A DNA stretch of 64,000 nucleotides. Origin: Mycobacterium simulans. Its GTDB lineage: Bacteria > Actinomycetota > Actinomycetes > Mycobacteriales > Mycobacteriaceae. The notes beneath the pieces were generated by a model, which saw nothing but the letters and a program-made list of their open reading frames with translations, was not told the DNA's origin and ran no database searches. This document shows, in pieces, positions 44,735-53,689 of the stretch. The stretch lies in assembly GCF_900232995.1 (NCBI RefSeq), contig NZ_OCVX01000007.1, positions 715,733 to 779,732 of the forward strand, given 5' to 3'. Position 1 is the stretch's first letter. Each line of letters starts with the position of its first letter. Both the position numbers and the translations under genes were made by a program.

Positions 44735-46843
44735 TCAGTGGAAGAAACCGGACTCCTGGTTCTGCGCGTTGAAGAGTCCCGAAACCTGGTTGCCCAGGTT
44801 CCCGATGCCTGAGTTAAAGGTTTCCGTGACGCCCGCTGTGATCGTGGCCGCGTTGAAGAGGCCTGAGATGAACTGTCCGGAGCTGTTGACGAAGCCTGAC
44901 ATGTAGGCCGGGCCGATGTATGTGGGGCCCGTGTTTCTGAAGCCCGAGCTATAGGCACCCGCGTTCAGGAATCCGGATCCATAGTTGCCGTGGTTTTCGA
45001 AGCCGGAGGAGTTGATGGTGCCAACGAAAGTTTCGCCATTAAGGGTCTGAATAATGTTGTCGCCGGAATCGATGCCGGAGTTATTGAAGCCTTGATTTGC
45101 GAAGCCAGATTGGTTGACGCCCCCATGGCCAAAGCCTGAGCCGGAGTTAGAAAAGCCGGAATTTACGACGGCTTGGTTGAAGGGGCTGGCCGGGCCGGTG
45201 TTCAGATTGCCCCCGTTGAGGAAGCCGGTATTCACGCCTCCCGAGTTTGCGTAGCCGCTGTTGATGTCGCCCGAGTTGAAACCGCCCGAGTTGATATTGC
45301 CGCCATTGAAGCTGCCGAAGTTTATGGAGCCCGAGTTGAACAGGCCCGTGTTGGTGTCGCCGGAGTTGAACAGGCCGGTGTTGGTGTCGCCGGAGTTGAA
45401 CAGGCCCGTGTTGGTGGCACCCGAGTTGAAGAAGCCCGTGTTCGTCATGCCCGAGTCGAAGGCGCCGGTGTTATAGCTGCCGGACATTCCAAGACCCGTG
45501 TTGAGGTAGCCCGAGCTCCCGATACCCGTGTTGTAGACGCCCGAGGTGGCGAATTCGAGGCTCAGCGGTCCAACGCCGTGGCCCGAGTTCGCGATGCCCC
45601 AGTTTTCGTTACCGGAGTTGAAGAAACCGATGTTGTTGTCGCCGGAGTTGAACAGACCGATGTTTCCGTTACCGCTATTGAGAGCGTTGAAATTTATGCC
45701 GACCTGATTGTCGCCGACCAACCCGAAGCCGATGTTGTTGTTGCCCTTGTTCCCAAAGCCGATGTTATTGCTACCCAGGTTTCCATACCCGACATTCGCG
45801 TTGCCAAGGTTACCGCCGCCGAAGTTGTCGAAGCCCGTATTTCCACTGCCGAAGTTTGCGTTGCCGGTATTGCCGAGGCCAAAGTTTGCATCACCGGTGT
45901 TTCCGCTGCCCAGATTCATGCTGCCGGTGTTGCCGGAGCCAAAGTTCTGGCTGCCATTGTTTCCGCCGCCGAGGTTTGTGCCGCCGATGTTGCCCAGGCC
46001 AAAGTTGGTGTCGCCCGTGTTTCCGCTGCCCAGGTTTGTGCTGCCAATGTTGCCGCTGCCCAGGTTGAAGCTGCCAATGTTGCCGCTACCCAGGTTGAAG
46101 TTTCCCGGGAGTTGGGCGCCCGATAGTCCGTGCCCTGAGCTTCCATTTCCGCTGCCCAGGTTGAGATTGCCGAAATTGCCGGTGCCCAGGTTGTAGCTGC
46201 CGATGTTTCCGCTGCCCAGGTTCAGGTCGCCGATATTGCCGAGGCCCAGATTGAGTGCGCCGACATTGCCGAGGGTCAGGTTGATGGTGCCGTCGAGGAA
46301 GGGCACGTAGATGTAGATACCTTGTGACGCGGCAGCGCCCCACGGGGTCAACGACGCGACCGCATCGGACGCTTCTGCGTAATAGGCAGACATCGCGACC
46401 ACATCCTGGGCCCACATCTCGTCGTAGGTGGCCTCGACGGCCGCGATCGCCGGAGCGTTTTGACCAAACAGGTTCGAGACCACCAACGACACCAACTGCG
46501 AGCGATTGGCCGCCACCGCCAGCGGATGTACCGTTGCCGCGCGTGCGGAGTCAAACACAGCCGCTACGGCTTTGGCTTGGCTCGACGCCTGCTCGGCTTG
46601 AGCCGCCGTCGCTCGTAGCCAGGTGGCATACGATTTCGCCACGCCAGTCATCGCCTGCGCCGCCGGGCCCTGCCACGCCTGGTCCGTCAAACCCGAGATC
46701 ATCGAACCGAAAGAACTTGCAGCCGAGTCTAATTCACCGGCCAGCGTGTCCCAGGCGGCCGCCGTCGCCAGCATTGGAGCGGTCCCCGGGCCTGCCCAAA
46801 TCAGTCCAGAGTTGACCTCAGGAGCCAACATTGTGAAATTCAT
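44735..46843 (-). CDS. PPE family protein, MPTR subfamily
   Basis: A 702-residue PPE protein from the ATG at 46843. The N-terminal PPE domain (MNFTMLAPEVNSGLIWAGPG, with WxG in QAWQGPAA near 62) runs to about 180. The rest is the major polymorphic tandem repeat type: dozens of NxGxGNxG pentapeptides (such as LNLGSGNIGSYNLG), a central variant part (NSGDTNTGLFNSG) and a tail without repeats. Such proteins are exported through ESX-5, normally with a PE partner, but no PE gene is adjacent. It sits between metK and priA, where H37Rv has no PPE gene. Confidence 0.93.
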   Translation of the reverse strand: MNFTMLAPEVNSGLIWAGPGTAPMLATAAAWDTLAGELDSAASSFGSMISGLTDQAWQGPAAQAMTGVAKSYATWLRATAAQAEQASSQAKAVAAVFDSARAATVHPLAVAANRSQLVSLVVSNLFGQNAPAIAAVEATYDEMWAQDVVAMSAYYAEASDAVASLTPWGAAASQGIYIYVPFLDGTINLTLGNVGALNLGLGNIGDLNLGSGNIGSYNLGTGNFGNLNLGSGNGSSGHGLSGAQLPGNFNLGSGNIGSFNLGSGNIGSTNLGSGNTGDTNFGLGNIGGTNLGGGNNGSQNFGSGNTGSMNLGSGNTGDANFGLGNTGNANFGSGNTGFDNFGGGNLGNANVGYGNLGSNNIGFGNKGNNNIGFGLVGDNQVGINFNALNSGNGNIGLFNSGDNNIGFFNSGNENWGIANSGHGVGPLSLEFATSGVYNTGIGSSGYLNTGLGMSGSYNTGAFDSGMTNTGFFNSGATNTGLFNSGDTNTGLFNSGDTNTGLFNSGSINFGSFNGGNINSGGFNSGDINSGYANSGGVNTGFLNGGNLNTGPASPFNQAVVNSGFSNSGSGFGHGGVNQSGFANQGFNNSGIDSGDNIIQTLNGETFVGTINSSGFENHGNYGSGFLNAGAYSSGFRNTGPTYIGPAYMSGFVNSSGQFISGLFNAATITAGVTETFNSGIGNLGNQVSGLFNAQNQESGFFH

Positions 46844-47054
46844 GCCCCGATAGCCTTCCGATGGCGCGTTGAGTGACAAGCACAGAATCGTACGAAGAAT
46901 CGAAGCCGGCGAAGGCGTTTCGCGAAACCCTGGTCAAAGTGCACAGTCGCTTCCAGGTAACGGCCCAGATCGATGGGCTCGCCACGGTGTGTTATGCATG
47001 GCAATCGGTTCCAGCGTTGATCGCCGAGTACAGACATTTCGACCAAGGGAAGCG

Positions 47055-48388
47055 ATGGCGGAGCATCCTATGCCGATTGTGTGGACTTGCGACGAGCACG
47101 CCCGACGCCGTTTGCAGGTGACGGTGCTGACCGTTGCGGACGGGGGGAGGTTCCGCGTGACGCGGGTCGGTCCGGGCGGCGCATGCGGCGCGGGTTGTGG
47201 GGTGCCGGTGGTACTCGTTCCCGGGATGTTCGACAACCGCCGACTGTATCTGTGGCCGGGCGGGGGTGGATTGGCAGAGACTCTGGCCGGCGCCGGGTTC
47301 GACGCATGGATGGGTGGGAGGAGCTGGTCTCGGTCGATCTGCCGGCCGTCCAGAGGCTTGTCGCCGAAGAGTCCGGCCAAACGGCGTTTTGGGTCGGTCA
47401 TTCGTTCGGCGGTGTGGCACTTGCCCGCGCAGCCGCTGAGACGATGCAGCAATCGCAGATCGCCGGACTGGTGTTGGTCAACTCAGCCGTCGATATCCCG
47501 TTGCTGGCCAATCCATTCGTCGCCGCGACAGTGCGGGCGCGCAGGTGGGATGGCCTGTTCCCAGCGCGGCGGTTCCGGCTGGGGCCGGAAGACGAGCCGG
47601 TCGCCGCCCTCGAAGACGCGATCTCGTGGGGCGCCGCCGAGCGTGCCTGCGGCCAGCTTTCGGCGACGCTGAATGCGGTCGACTTGCCGCTGCTGGCGTT
47701 CACCGGTCCGCGCGACGTCATCGCGCCGGCCACCCGCTGCGACCGGCTGGCACGGCCGTTCGCCAGCATCGACGGGCGGGTGCAATTGGCCGCACGGCGC
47801 TACGGATTTGCCCGCAATCATTCGCACGAATCACCGCTGCTGCATCCCGTCGCCACCACGGACGTGTTCCCGTTCCTGGTTGACTGGCTTACCGCCCGGA
47901 CCGATGAAACGGCATCGGCGGACACCGTCGCCGGTTCGGCGGGCCGACCAATTTGTCCAAGGCTGCATTACACCGTCGAACTCGACGCACCAGCCGAGAA
48001 ACTCTTTGAAGTCCTCAGCCACCAATGGTCGACGTTGTGGCCGGTCCGCCAGCGGCGAGTGCGTGACGGCGTGGACCCCGCCGACCCCGACGGCCTGCGC
48101 TCGGTCCGAGCGCAGCGAGTGCTGGGGATCTGGCCAATCCAAGAAGAAATCGTTACCTATCGGCCACCTCGGCTGATCGAATACCGCACCGTGCGCGGCC
48201 CAGTCCGCAATCATCTCGGACGTGTCGAACTCACCGACATGCCAGGTGGCGGAACACGTCTGGACTATCGCATCACCTTCGACACCCCAGCGTGGCTGCC
48301 CGGCCGCCTGCTGTGCGCCGTACTCGACACGACTTGGCGGCGCTATAGCCTTCCCAGGCTGCGTTGCCACATAGCTACCAGTGGCTAG
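47055..48388 (+). pseudogene. Alpha/beta-hydrolase fused to an SRPBCC domain, frameshifted
   Basis: The first part from ATG 47055 (MAEHPMPIVWTCDEHARRR) runs through VPVVLVPGMFDNRRLYLWPGGGG to GAGFDAW (47309). There the frame changes, and the hydrolase continues as WEELVSVDLPAVQRL and FWVGHSFGGVALARAAAET, with the nucleophile serine in GHSFGG. After VFPFLVDWLTART an SRPBCC/polyketide-cyclase-like domain follows (LHYTVELDAPAEKLFEVLSHQW to the stop). About 20 residues normally found after GFDAW are missing, so this is a deletion with frameshift, not one base. A predicted lipase/esterase role is lost. Confidence 0.82.
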
Positions 48389-49869
48389 GCCGTGAATCGG
48401 TAATCGTCGAGATCGAAACGTCTACTGCGCCAATAGGCTTCGACAGTCGTGGTGGGACGAAGCGGAACGTCGCCGTTCTTGTCGAAGTAGTAGCTGTTGG
48501 ACAGCCGGCAACTGTCCTGCCAGAAGACCTGACGGTATCGCCGGCGCATCACCTCCGCGAAATAGCGGGAGTTGGCTTCCTCGGTGACCTCCACGCGGGT
48601 TGCGGCGTCGCGCCGGGCCCGCTTCAAGCAACGGACGATGTGGTGGGTCTGCGTTTCGATGAGCGCGAAGTACGACGACCCCACATACCCGTACGGTCCG
48701 AAGACCGCGAAGAAGTTGGGATAACCGGGAATGCTGACGCCTTCGTAGGCCTGCGTTCGATGCTCGTCCCAGAACCGGCTCAAGGACCGGCCGCCGGTTC
48801 CGATCACGGGGTAGGTAAGAACGTCGTCGGTGTCGAGCACCTTGAAGCCCGTCGCCAGCACCAGCACGTCCACCTCGTGGCTTGTGCCGTCGGTGGTAGC
48901 CACCGCGGTAGGTGTGACCTTGCTGATCGGCTCGGTGACGAGTCGCACATTGTCGCGATTGAACGTGGCCAGATAGGTGTTGTGGAAGCCTGGCCGCTTG
49001 CAGCCGACGGCATAGCGCGGGGTGAGTTGGTCACGCACCGCCGGATCGCTGACCTGTTGGCGCAGATAGCGCCGGCCTGCCGACGCCATCCACCGCGCCA
49101 GCGGAAACACCTTGAAGTATTGCGCCGCGATAGGGAAGGTCAGTTCGACGAAGGCTTGGCTGAGCCAGCGATGGACGGCTTTGCCGCCCGGAATTCGCAT
49201 CGCCCAGCGCACCGGTGCGGGCAGTGGGACGTCCAGCTTGGGGAAGCACCAGATCGGGGTGCGCTGAAACACGGTGAGGTGACCGACAATTGGCGCGATC
49301 TCGGGGATGACTTGCACCGCCGAGGCGCCGGTGCCGATGATCGCAACGCGCTTACCGGTCAGGTCTTGAGTGTGATCCCAGCGCGCGGTGTGCATGGTCA
49401 CGCCGTCGAAGGAGTCGACACCGTCGATGTCGGGCAACTTGGGAACCGTCAGAACGCCGCTGGCGTTGATCACGAACCTTGCGGTGATTTCGCCGCCGGG
49501 GTCTGCTTGCAGCCGCCATAGCTGGTTTGGTTCGTCGAACTCGGCGGCAAGGACCTTGGTGTTGAACCGGATTCGGGACCTGATGCCGTACTTGTCGACG
49601 CAGTGTTCGGCGTACGCCTTGAGCTCGTGACCCGGGGCGTAGGTTCGCGACCAGCCGGTGCTCTGCTCAAACGAGAACTGATAGGAAAACGACGGAATGT
49701 CCACTGCGATACCGGGATAGGTGTTCCAATACCACGTGCCGCCGACTCCGTCGCCCGCTTCGACTATCAAGTAATCGTGAAAACCCGCCTGGTCGAGTTT
49801 GATTGCCGCCCCGATCCCGGAGAATCCGGCGCCGACGATCAGGATCTGGTAATCGGGCCGGGCTGTCAT
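48385..49869 (-). CDS. Baeyer-Villiger-type flavin monooxygenase (Rv1393c-like)
   Basis: A 494-residue NADPH- and FAD-dependent monooxygenase, relative of H37Rv Rv1393c. FAD site ILIVGAGFSGIGAAIKLDQAG is at about 9-29, GGTWYWNTYPG follows, and the class B fingerprint FDGVTMHTARWDHTQD is at about 160. NADP site IIGTGASAVQVIPEIA and LATGFKVLDTDD are also present. Relatives oxidise ketones or sulfides. The start ATG at 49869 overlaps the stop of cyp132 (ATGA), so the two oxygenases are a coupled pair. Confidence 0.92.
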   Translation of the reverse strand: MTARPDYQILIVGAGFSGIGAAIKLDQAGFHDYLIVEAGDGVGGTWYWNTYPGIAVDIPSFSYQFSFEQSTGWSRTYAPGHELKAYAEHCVDKYGIRSRIRFNTKVLAAEFDEPNQLWRLQADPGGEITARFVINASGVLTVPKLPDIDGVDSFDGVTMHTARWDHTQDLTGKRVAIIGTGASAVQVIPEIAPIVGHLTVFQRTPIWCFPKLDVPLPAPVRWAMRIPGGKAVHRWLSQAFVELTFPIAAQYFKVFPLARWMASAGRRYLRQQVSDPAVRDQLTPRYAVGCKRPGFHNTYLATFNRDNVRLVTEPISKVTPTAVATTDGTSHEVDVLVLATGFKVLDTDDVLTYPVIGTGGRSLSRFWDEHRTQAYEGVSIPGYPNFFAVFGPYGYVGSSYFALIETQTHHIVRCLKRARRDAATRVEVTEEANSRYFAEVMRRRYRQVFWQDSCRLSNSYYFDKNGDVPLRPTTTVEAYWRSRRFDLDDYRFTA

Positions 49870-51272
49870 CGGCGCTTCCTTCCTACGAGGTGCAGTCCGC
49901 GCTTGGGACGCAGGGTAAGCGTCGCCTCGAGTTCGACGGGGTGATCGGGCGCTAGGTCAAAGATGAAGTGCTGACTCATGATTGCCGCCATCAGCACCAT
50001 TTCCATCAGGGCAAAGCTTTGCCCGATGCAGCTGCGTCTACCACCGCCGAACGGCAGATATGCCGAGCGCGGACGGCTCTTGGGGCCTGCGCCGAGGAAT
50101 CGGTGCGGATCGAATCTATCCGGTTCGGGCCACCAGCGCGGGTCGTGGTGGATGTGGTGGATGGGGATGACGACGGTGGTGCCGCCACGAATGTGGTGTC
50201 CATCGATGTCGTCCTCGTCGATGGCCTCGCGCGCGATAATCCACACCGAGGAAAAGTAGCGCTGCGACTCCTGCACACAGGCGGTCGTCCACGGGAGCTT
50301 CCCCAGGTCGTCAGCGGTCGGACGGCGCCTTCCCAACACGTCGTCCACCTCGGCCACCATCCGGTCGCGGACATCGCGGTTGACCGCCATCAGATACCAG
50401 AACCACGACATGGCGTTCGCGGTGGTCTCATGACCCGCAAGCATGAACGTCAGCGCCTCGTCACGGACTCGCTGACGTGGCCACGAGCCGCCGTCGGCGC
50501 GCAGCAACACATTGAGTAGGTCATTGGCGTCAGTCGGGTGCGCGAGGCGCTGATCGATCACCGAGTGGACCGCGCGGTCGAGCGTCAGCGTGATTTCTTG
50601 CATTTCCCGCAATGGTGGCGGCAGGTGCACACCCGAATAGGTGCACCAGACCAGCGCGTCGTAGACCGGTTGCGGCATCAGACCCCACAGTCCGAGTCGC
50701 TCCAGCTTTTCCGCACGCCGCAGTCCTCGGGTCGCCAGATCGTTCATGCTCTGCACCAGTGGTCCGAAGTCCTGGCTGAACAGGGCATTGGCGACAACAC
50801 GCAAGGTTGCCTCGACCATCGTCTCGTGCATGTCGAACTGCACGCCCCCGGTGGGTGGGCCGGCCGGCAAAGCGGCAGTGACGTCGGTGATCGGGTCGAT
50901 CATCAGGTCGACCAGCCCGTTGAGGTGCCGCCGGGCGAATGTCGGGTTCAGCACGCCGCGGTGGCACGCCCACGAATCGCCCTCGTCGGTGAGCAGGTTC
51001 AGACCGGCCGCGGCCCGGATCGGCCCGTATTCGTCGGACTTGACGTATTTCAACCGCGCCTCATGCAGCACATGGTCGACGTAGTCGGGATGGCCGATCG
51101 AGACGAAACGCCTCCCGCCACAACGAAATCGGGCGATATCCGTGCCGCGCAGCCGGCCCAGGAAGCCATCGCCAGTGTCGAATCCGATGGTGAGCGCTTC
51201 CTTAGTCATAGTCCAGGTGCTCAGCCGTCTGGCCGGTCCCCGCAGGGGCCGCTCGGCGGTCAGAGTGGCCAT
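49866..51272 (-). CDS. cyp132: Cytochrome P450 CYP132
   Basis: A 468-residue P450. I helix AGHETTANAMSW, K-helix ExxR in CVQESQRYFSS, and heme loop FGGGRRSCIGQSFALMEM with the proximal cysteine are intact. No membrane anchor is visible. The substrate is unknown; similarity to the CYP4/CYP102-like fatty-acid hydroxylase type has been noted for CYP132. The ATG at 51272 (MATLTAERPLRGPARR) is chosen; the frame is open far upstream, but that is the AraC gene's shadow. It is divergent from the AraC regulator, reported in M. tuberculosis to control it. Confidence 0.94.
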   Translation of the reverse strand: MATLTAERPLRGPARRLSTWTMTKEALTIGFDTGDGFLGRLRGTDIARFRCGGRRFVSIGHPDYVDHVLHEARLKYVKSDEYGPIRAAAGLNLLTDEGDSWACHRGVLNPTFARRHLNGLVDLMIDPITDVTAALPAGPPTGGVQFDMHETMVEATLRVVANALFSQDFGPLVQSMNDLATRGLRRAEKLERLGLWGLMPQPVYDALVWCTYSGVHLPPPLREMQEITLTLDRAVHSVIDQRLAHPTDANDLLNVLLRADGGSWPRQRVRDEALTFMLAGHETTANAMSWFWYLMAVNRDVRDRMVAEVDDVLGRRRPTADDLGKLPWTTACVQESQRYFSSVWIIAREAIDEDDIDGHHIRGGTTVVIPIHHIHHDPRWWPEPDRFDPHRFLGAGPKSRPRSAYLPFGGGRRSCIGQSFALMEMVLMAAIMSQHFIFDLAPDHPVELEATLTLRPKRGLHLVGRKRR

Positions 51273-51314
51273 GCCTTCACTGTATGGATGACGAGGATGG
51301 CTCGTAATGAGACT

Positions 51315-52403
51315 ATGGGACACAGACTTGGGAGTTTGGGACAGCTCATGGAGCGCATGCTGCCGCAGGCCGGCGTACGGCATCCGGTGTATGCCACCCG
51401 AGTGCTGTGCGAGGTGGCCAATGAGCGCGGGGTGCCGACCGGCGATGTGCTGATGGGCACTTCGATCACGCCGGCCGACCTCGACGACGCCGACGCCATG
51501 GTCAGTGCGTCCGACGAGATCTTGGCCGTGCGCAGGCTGCTGAACCGGCTGCCGAACGACCCCGGTATCGGGATCGACGTGGGCAGCCGATTCACGCTGA
51601 CTCATTTCGGGTTGTTCGGGTTTGCCGTGATGTCGTGTGCAACCCTTCGTGAGTTGCTGACCATCGCGATGCGCTACTTCGCGCTGACCACCATGCAGGT
51701 CGGCATCACGTTGCTCGAGACCGCCGACGACTGCCTGGTCGAGCTGGACGCCAGCCACCTGCCTGCGGACGTACGGGGCTTCTTCATCGAACGTGATATC
51801 GCCGGAATCATAGCCACCACAACAAGTTTCACGCTTCCGGTAGCCGAGAAGTACGCGGATCAGGTATCGGCGGAACTGGCGATCGACGAGAAACTGCTTC
51901 GGCCACTGCTCGACCTCGTGCCGGTCCGCGACGTCGCATTCGGCCGCGCGCACAACCGGCTGCACTTTCCACGCGCGATGTTCGATGAGCCGTTGCCGCA
52001 AGCGGATCGCCACACGTTGGAGATGTGCATCGCGCAGTGTGACGTGTTGATGCAGCGCAATGAGCAACGCCAGGGCATTACCGCGCTGGTACGCACCAAG
52101 CTATTCCGGGATTCGCGGCTTTTCCCGACGCTTCCCGATGTTGCCGCCGAGCTCGACATGCATCCGCGGACGCTGCGGCGTCGACTTGCCGAGGAAGGCA
52201 CGTCTTTTCGGGCCTTGCTGAACGAAGCGCGCTCGGCGGTGGCCGTCGACTTGCTGCGCAATGTGGGGCTGACGGTGGAGGAAGTGTCCAGGCGGCTGGG
52301 CTATACGGAAGTCTCGACGTTCTCGCACGCGTTCAAACGCTGGTACGGTGTTGCGCCCAGTGCGTATTCGCACCGAGGCTACGGCTCGTCATCTCTGCCG
52401 TGA
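51315..52403 (+). CDS. AraC-family regulator of cyp132 (Rv1395-like)
   Basis: A 362-residue OruR/ArgR-type AraC protein. The N-terminal sensor domain contains LTHFGLFGFAVMSCATLRELL. The C-terminal double helix-turn-helix is LPDVAAELDMHPRTLRRRLAEEGTSFRALLNEARSAVAVDLL and LTVEEVSRRLGYTEVSTFSHAFKRWYGVAPSAY. H37Rv Rv1395 regulates the divergent cyp132 and itself. Several starts are possible (51288, 51297, 51315, 51348); I choose the ATG at 51315. The gap to cyp132 is only about 40 bases, so promoters and operators overlap coding starts. Confidence 0.87.
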   Translation: MGHRLGSLGQLMERMLPQAGVRHPVYATRVLCEVANERGVPTGDVLMGTSITPADLDDADAMVSASDEILAVRRLLNRLPNDPGIGIDVGSRFTLTHFGLFGFAVMSCATLRELLTIAMRYFALTTMQVGITLLETADDCLVELDASHLPADVRGFFIERDIAGIIATTTSFTLPVAEKYADQVSAELAIDEKLLRPLLDLVPVRDVAFGRAHNRLHFPRAMFDEPLPQADRHTLEMCIAQCDVLMQRNEQRQGITALVRTKLFRDSRLFPTLPDVAAELDMHPRTLRRRLAEEGTSFRALLNEARSAVAVDLLRNVGLTVEEVSRRLGYTEVSTFSHAFKRWYGVAPSAYSHRGYGSSSLP

Positions 52404-52464
52404 CCGCCGGATTGTCCGAATAGCACCCCGCCGACGCCGCCGCTCGCGCCTGCCCTGTCGACCC

Positions 52465-52595
52465 CGTCGCGGACGAGATGCGCAAGGCCGTGGGATTCCG
52501 AAACATCCTTGTGTGCAGCCAGACGTGCCTGGATCATTGGGTGACTGCGCGCCGGACGGCGGAGGAGGCATTCACGCGGCTGGGCTTCGCTTAGC
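52465..52595 (+). pseudogene. Scrap of a HepT-like (DUF86/HEPN) toxin
   Basis: One frame reads VADEMRKAVGFRNILVCSQ, matching the core of HepT-type HEPN ribonucleases (KAVGFRNILVH, the RxxxxH motif). The histidine position holds a cysteine, and the similarity stops there. The rest of 52404-52571 shows no gene. In H37Rv this neighbourhood holds a vapBC pair, so toxin genes have come and gone here. Confidence 0.5.
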
Positions 52596-53621
52596 TAGAC
52601 GCGCCTTGCTCGCCGCCCTTGCCGAACAGTGTCCCGCCGGGCCCTCCTCGCCGAACAGTCCGACCGAACCACCGATGCCACCCGCGCCGCCACCGCCGCC
52701 GCCGCCGATCGCGTTCCCTCCGGCGCCGCCGGCCCCGCCGTGGCCGACCAGCTGGACGGCGCCGCCCGCGCCGCCCGCGCCGCTCAAACCGCCGCCACCG
52801 AACCCGGTTCCGCCGACTCCGCCTGGGCCCCCGGCCCCACCGTTGCCAAAGAACGCGGTGCCGCCGGCACCGCCCATGCCGGCGGCACCGCCGCGTCCAC
52901 CCGAAATTGTCGCGCCTTGTCCGCCTTGTCCGCCTTGACCGCCTGCTCCGCCGTCTCCAAACAGGCCGGCGGCCCCACCAATACCGCCGACCCCGCCGAC
53001 GCCGCCAGTGCCGGTGGTGGAAGCCGCGCCAATTCCACCGGTGCCGCCGGCCCCGCCATTGCCGTACAACCAGCCGCCGGTGCCGCCGGCTCCGCCGGCT
53101 GCTCCCGTTCCACCGATGCCGCCGGCACCCCCATTACCGATTAAGCCGGCGGCGCCGCCGGGACCGCCGGTCTGACCGGGGGCGCCGGATCCGCCAGTGC
53201 CGCCATTGCCGTACAGGAGACCGCCGGCACCGCCGGGAGCCCCCGTCCCGTCGGGCGCATTGGCGCCGTCACCGATCAGCGGGCGGCCCAGCAGCGCCTG
53301 GGTGGGCGCGTTGATCGCATCGAGCAGACTTTGCTGGACATTGGCGGCCTCGGCCGCCGCGTAGACACCGGCGCCTGAGTTGAGTACCTGCACAAACTGG
53401 GTGTGAAACGTCGCCGCCTGGGCGCTGAGCGCCTGATACGCCTGAGCGTGGCTGCCGAATAGCGCCGCAAGGCCAGCTGAAACCTCGTCGGCACCGGCGG
53501 CCAGCACCGCGGTGGTGGGAAGGGCCGCGGCCGCGTTGGCCGCGCTGATACTCGAACCGATACTAGCCAGATCCGAAGCCGCTGCCGCCACGATTTCGGG
53601 TGCCGCAATCACGAATGACAT
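52572..53621 (-). CDS. PE_PGRS family protein (PE_PGRS25-like position)
   Basis: A 349-residue PE_PGRS protein from the ATG at 53621. The PE domain (MSFVIAAPEIVAAAASDLASIG, with YxxxE-like VYAAAEAANV) spans 1-95, a linker with LLGRPLIGDGANAPDGTG follows, then a glycine-rich PGRS region of GGxGG repeats. The usual ending GTLFGKGGEQGASS is present in the +1 frame. One G is missing near 52636-52641, so the listed frame ends in an aberrant CSARAASKARLAKRSPAA. It occupies the position of H37Rv Rv1396c (PE_PGRS25), beside the AraC gene, but is shorter. Confidence 0.9.
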   Translation of the reverse strand: MSFVIAAPEIVAAAASDLASIGSSISAANAAAALPTTAVLAAGADEVSAGLAALFGSHAQAYQALSAQAATFHTQFVQVLNSGAGVYAAAEAANVQQSLLDAINAPTQALLGRPLIGDGANAPDGTGAPGGAGGLLYGNGGTGGSGAPGQTGGPGGAAGLIGNGGAGGIGGTGAAGGAGGTGGWLYGNGGAGGTGGIGAASTTGTGGVGGVGGIGGAAGLFGDGGAGGQGGQGGQGATISGGRGGAAGMGGAGGTAFFGNGGAGGPGGVGGTGFGGGGLSGAGGAGGAVQLVGHGGAGGAGGNAIGGGGGGGAGGIGGSVGLFGEEGPAGHCSARAASKARLAKRSPAA

Positions 53622-53689
53622 TCCGCCACCTTTCGACAGGCTGAACCACAGATCGTATTCCTATCCGCGGCGGCGCGTTGGCGTTTGCT

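Noticed and set aside
45173..46126. 317-codon plus-strand open frame across the PPE gene
   Set aside because: The periodic VEQARVGVAGVE pattern is the complement of the MPTR repeat, not an independent repeat protein.
52619..53314. Plus-strand arginine/histidine-rich open frames across PE_PGRS
   Set aside because: They are the complement of GGxGG coding repeats.
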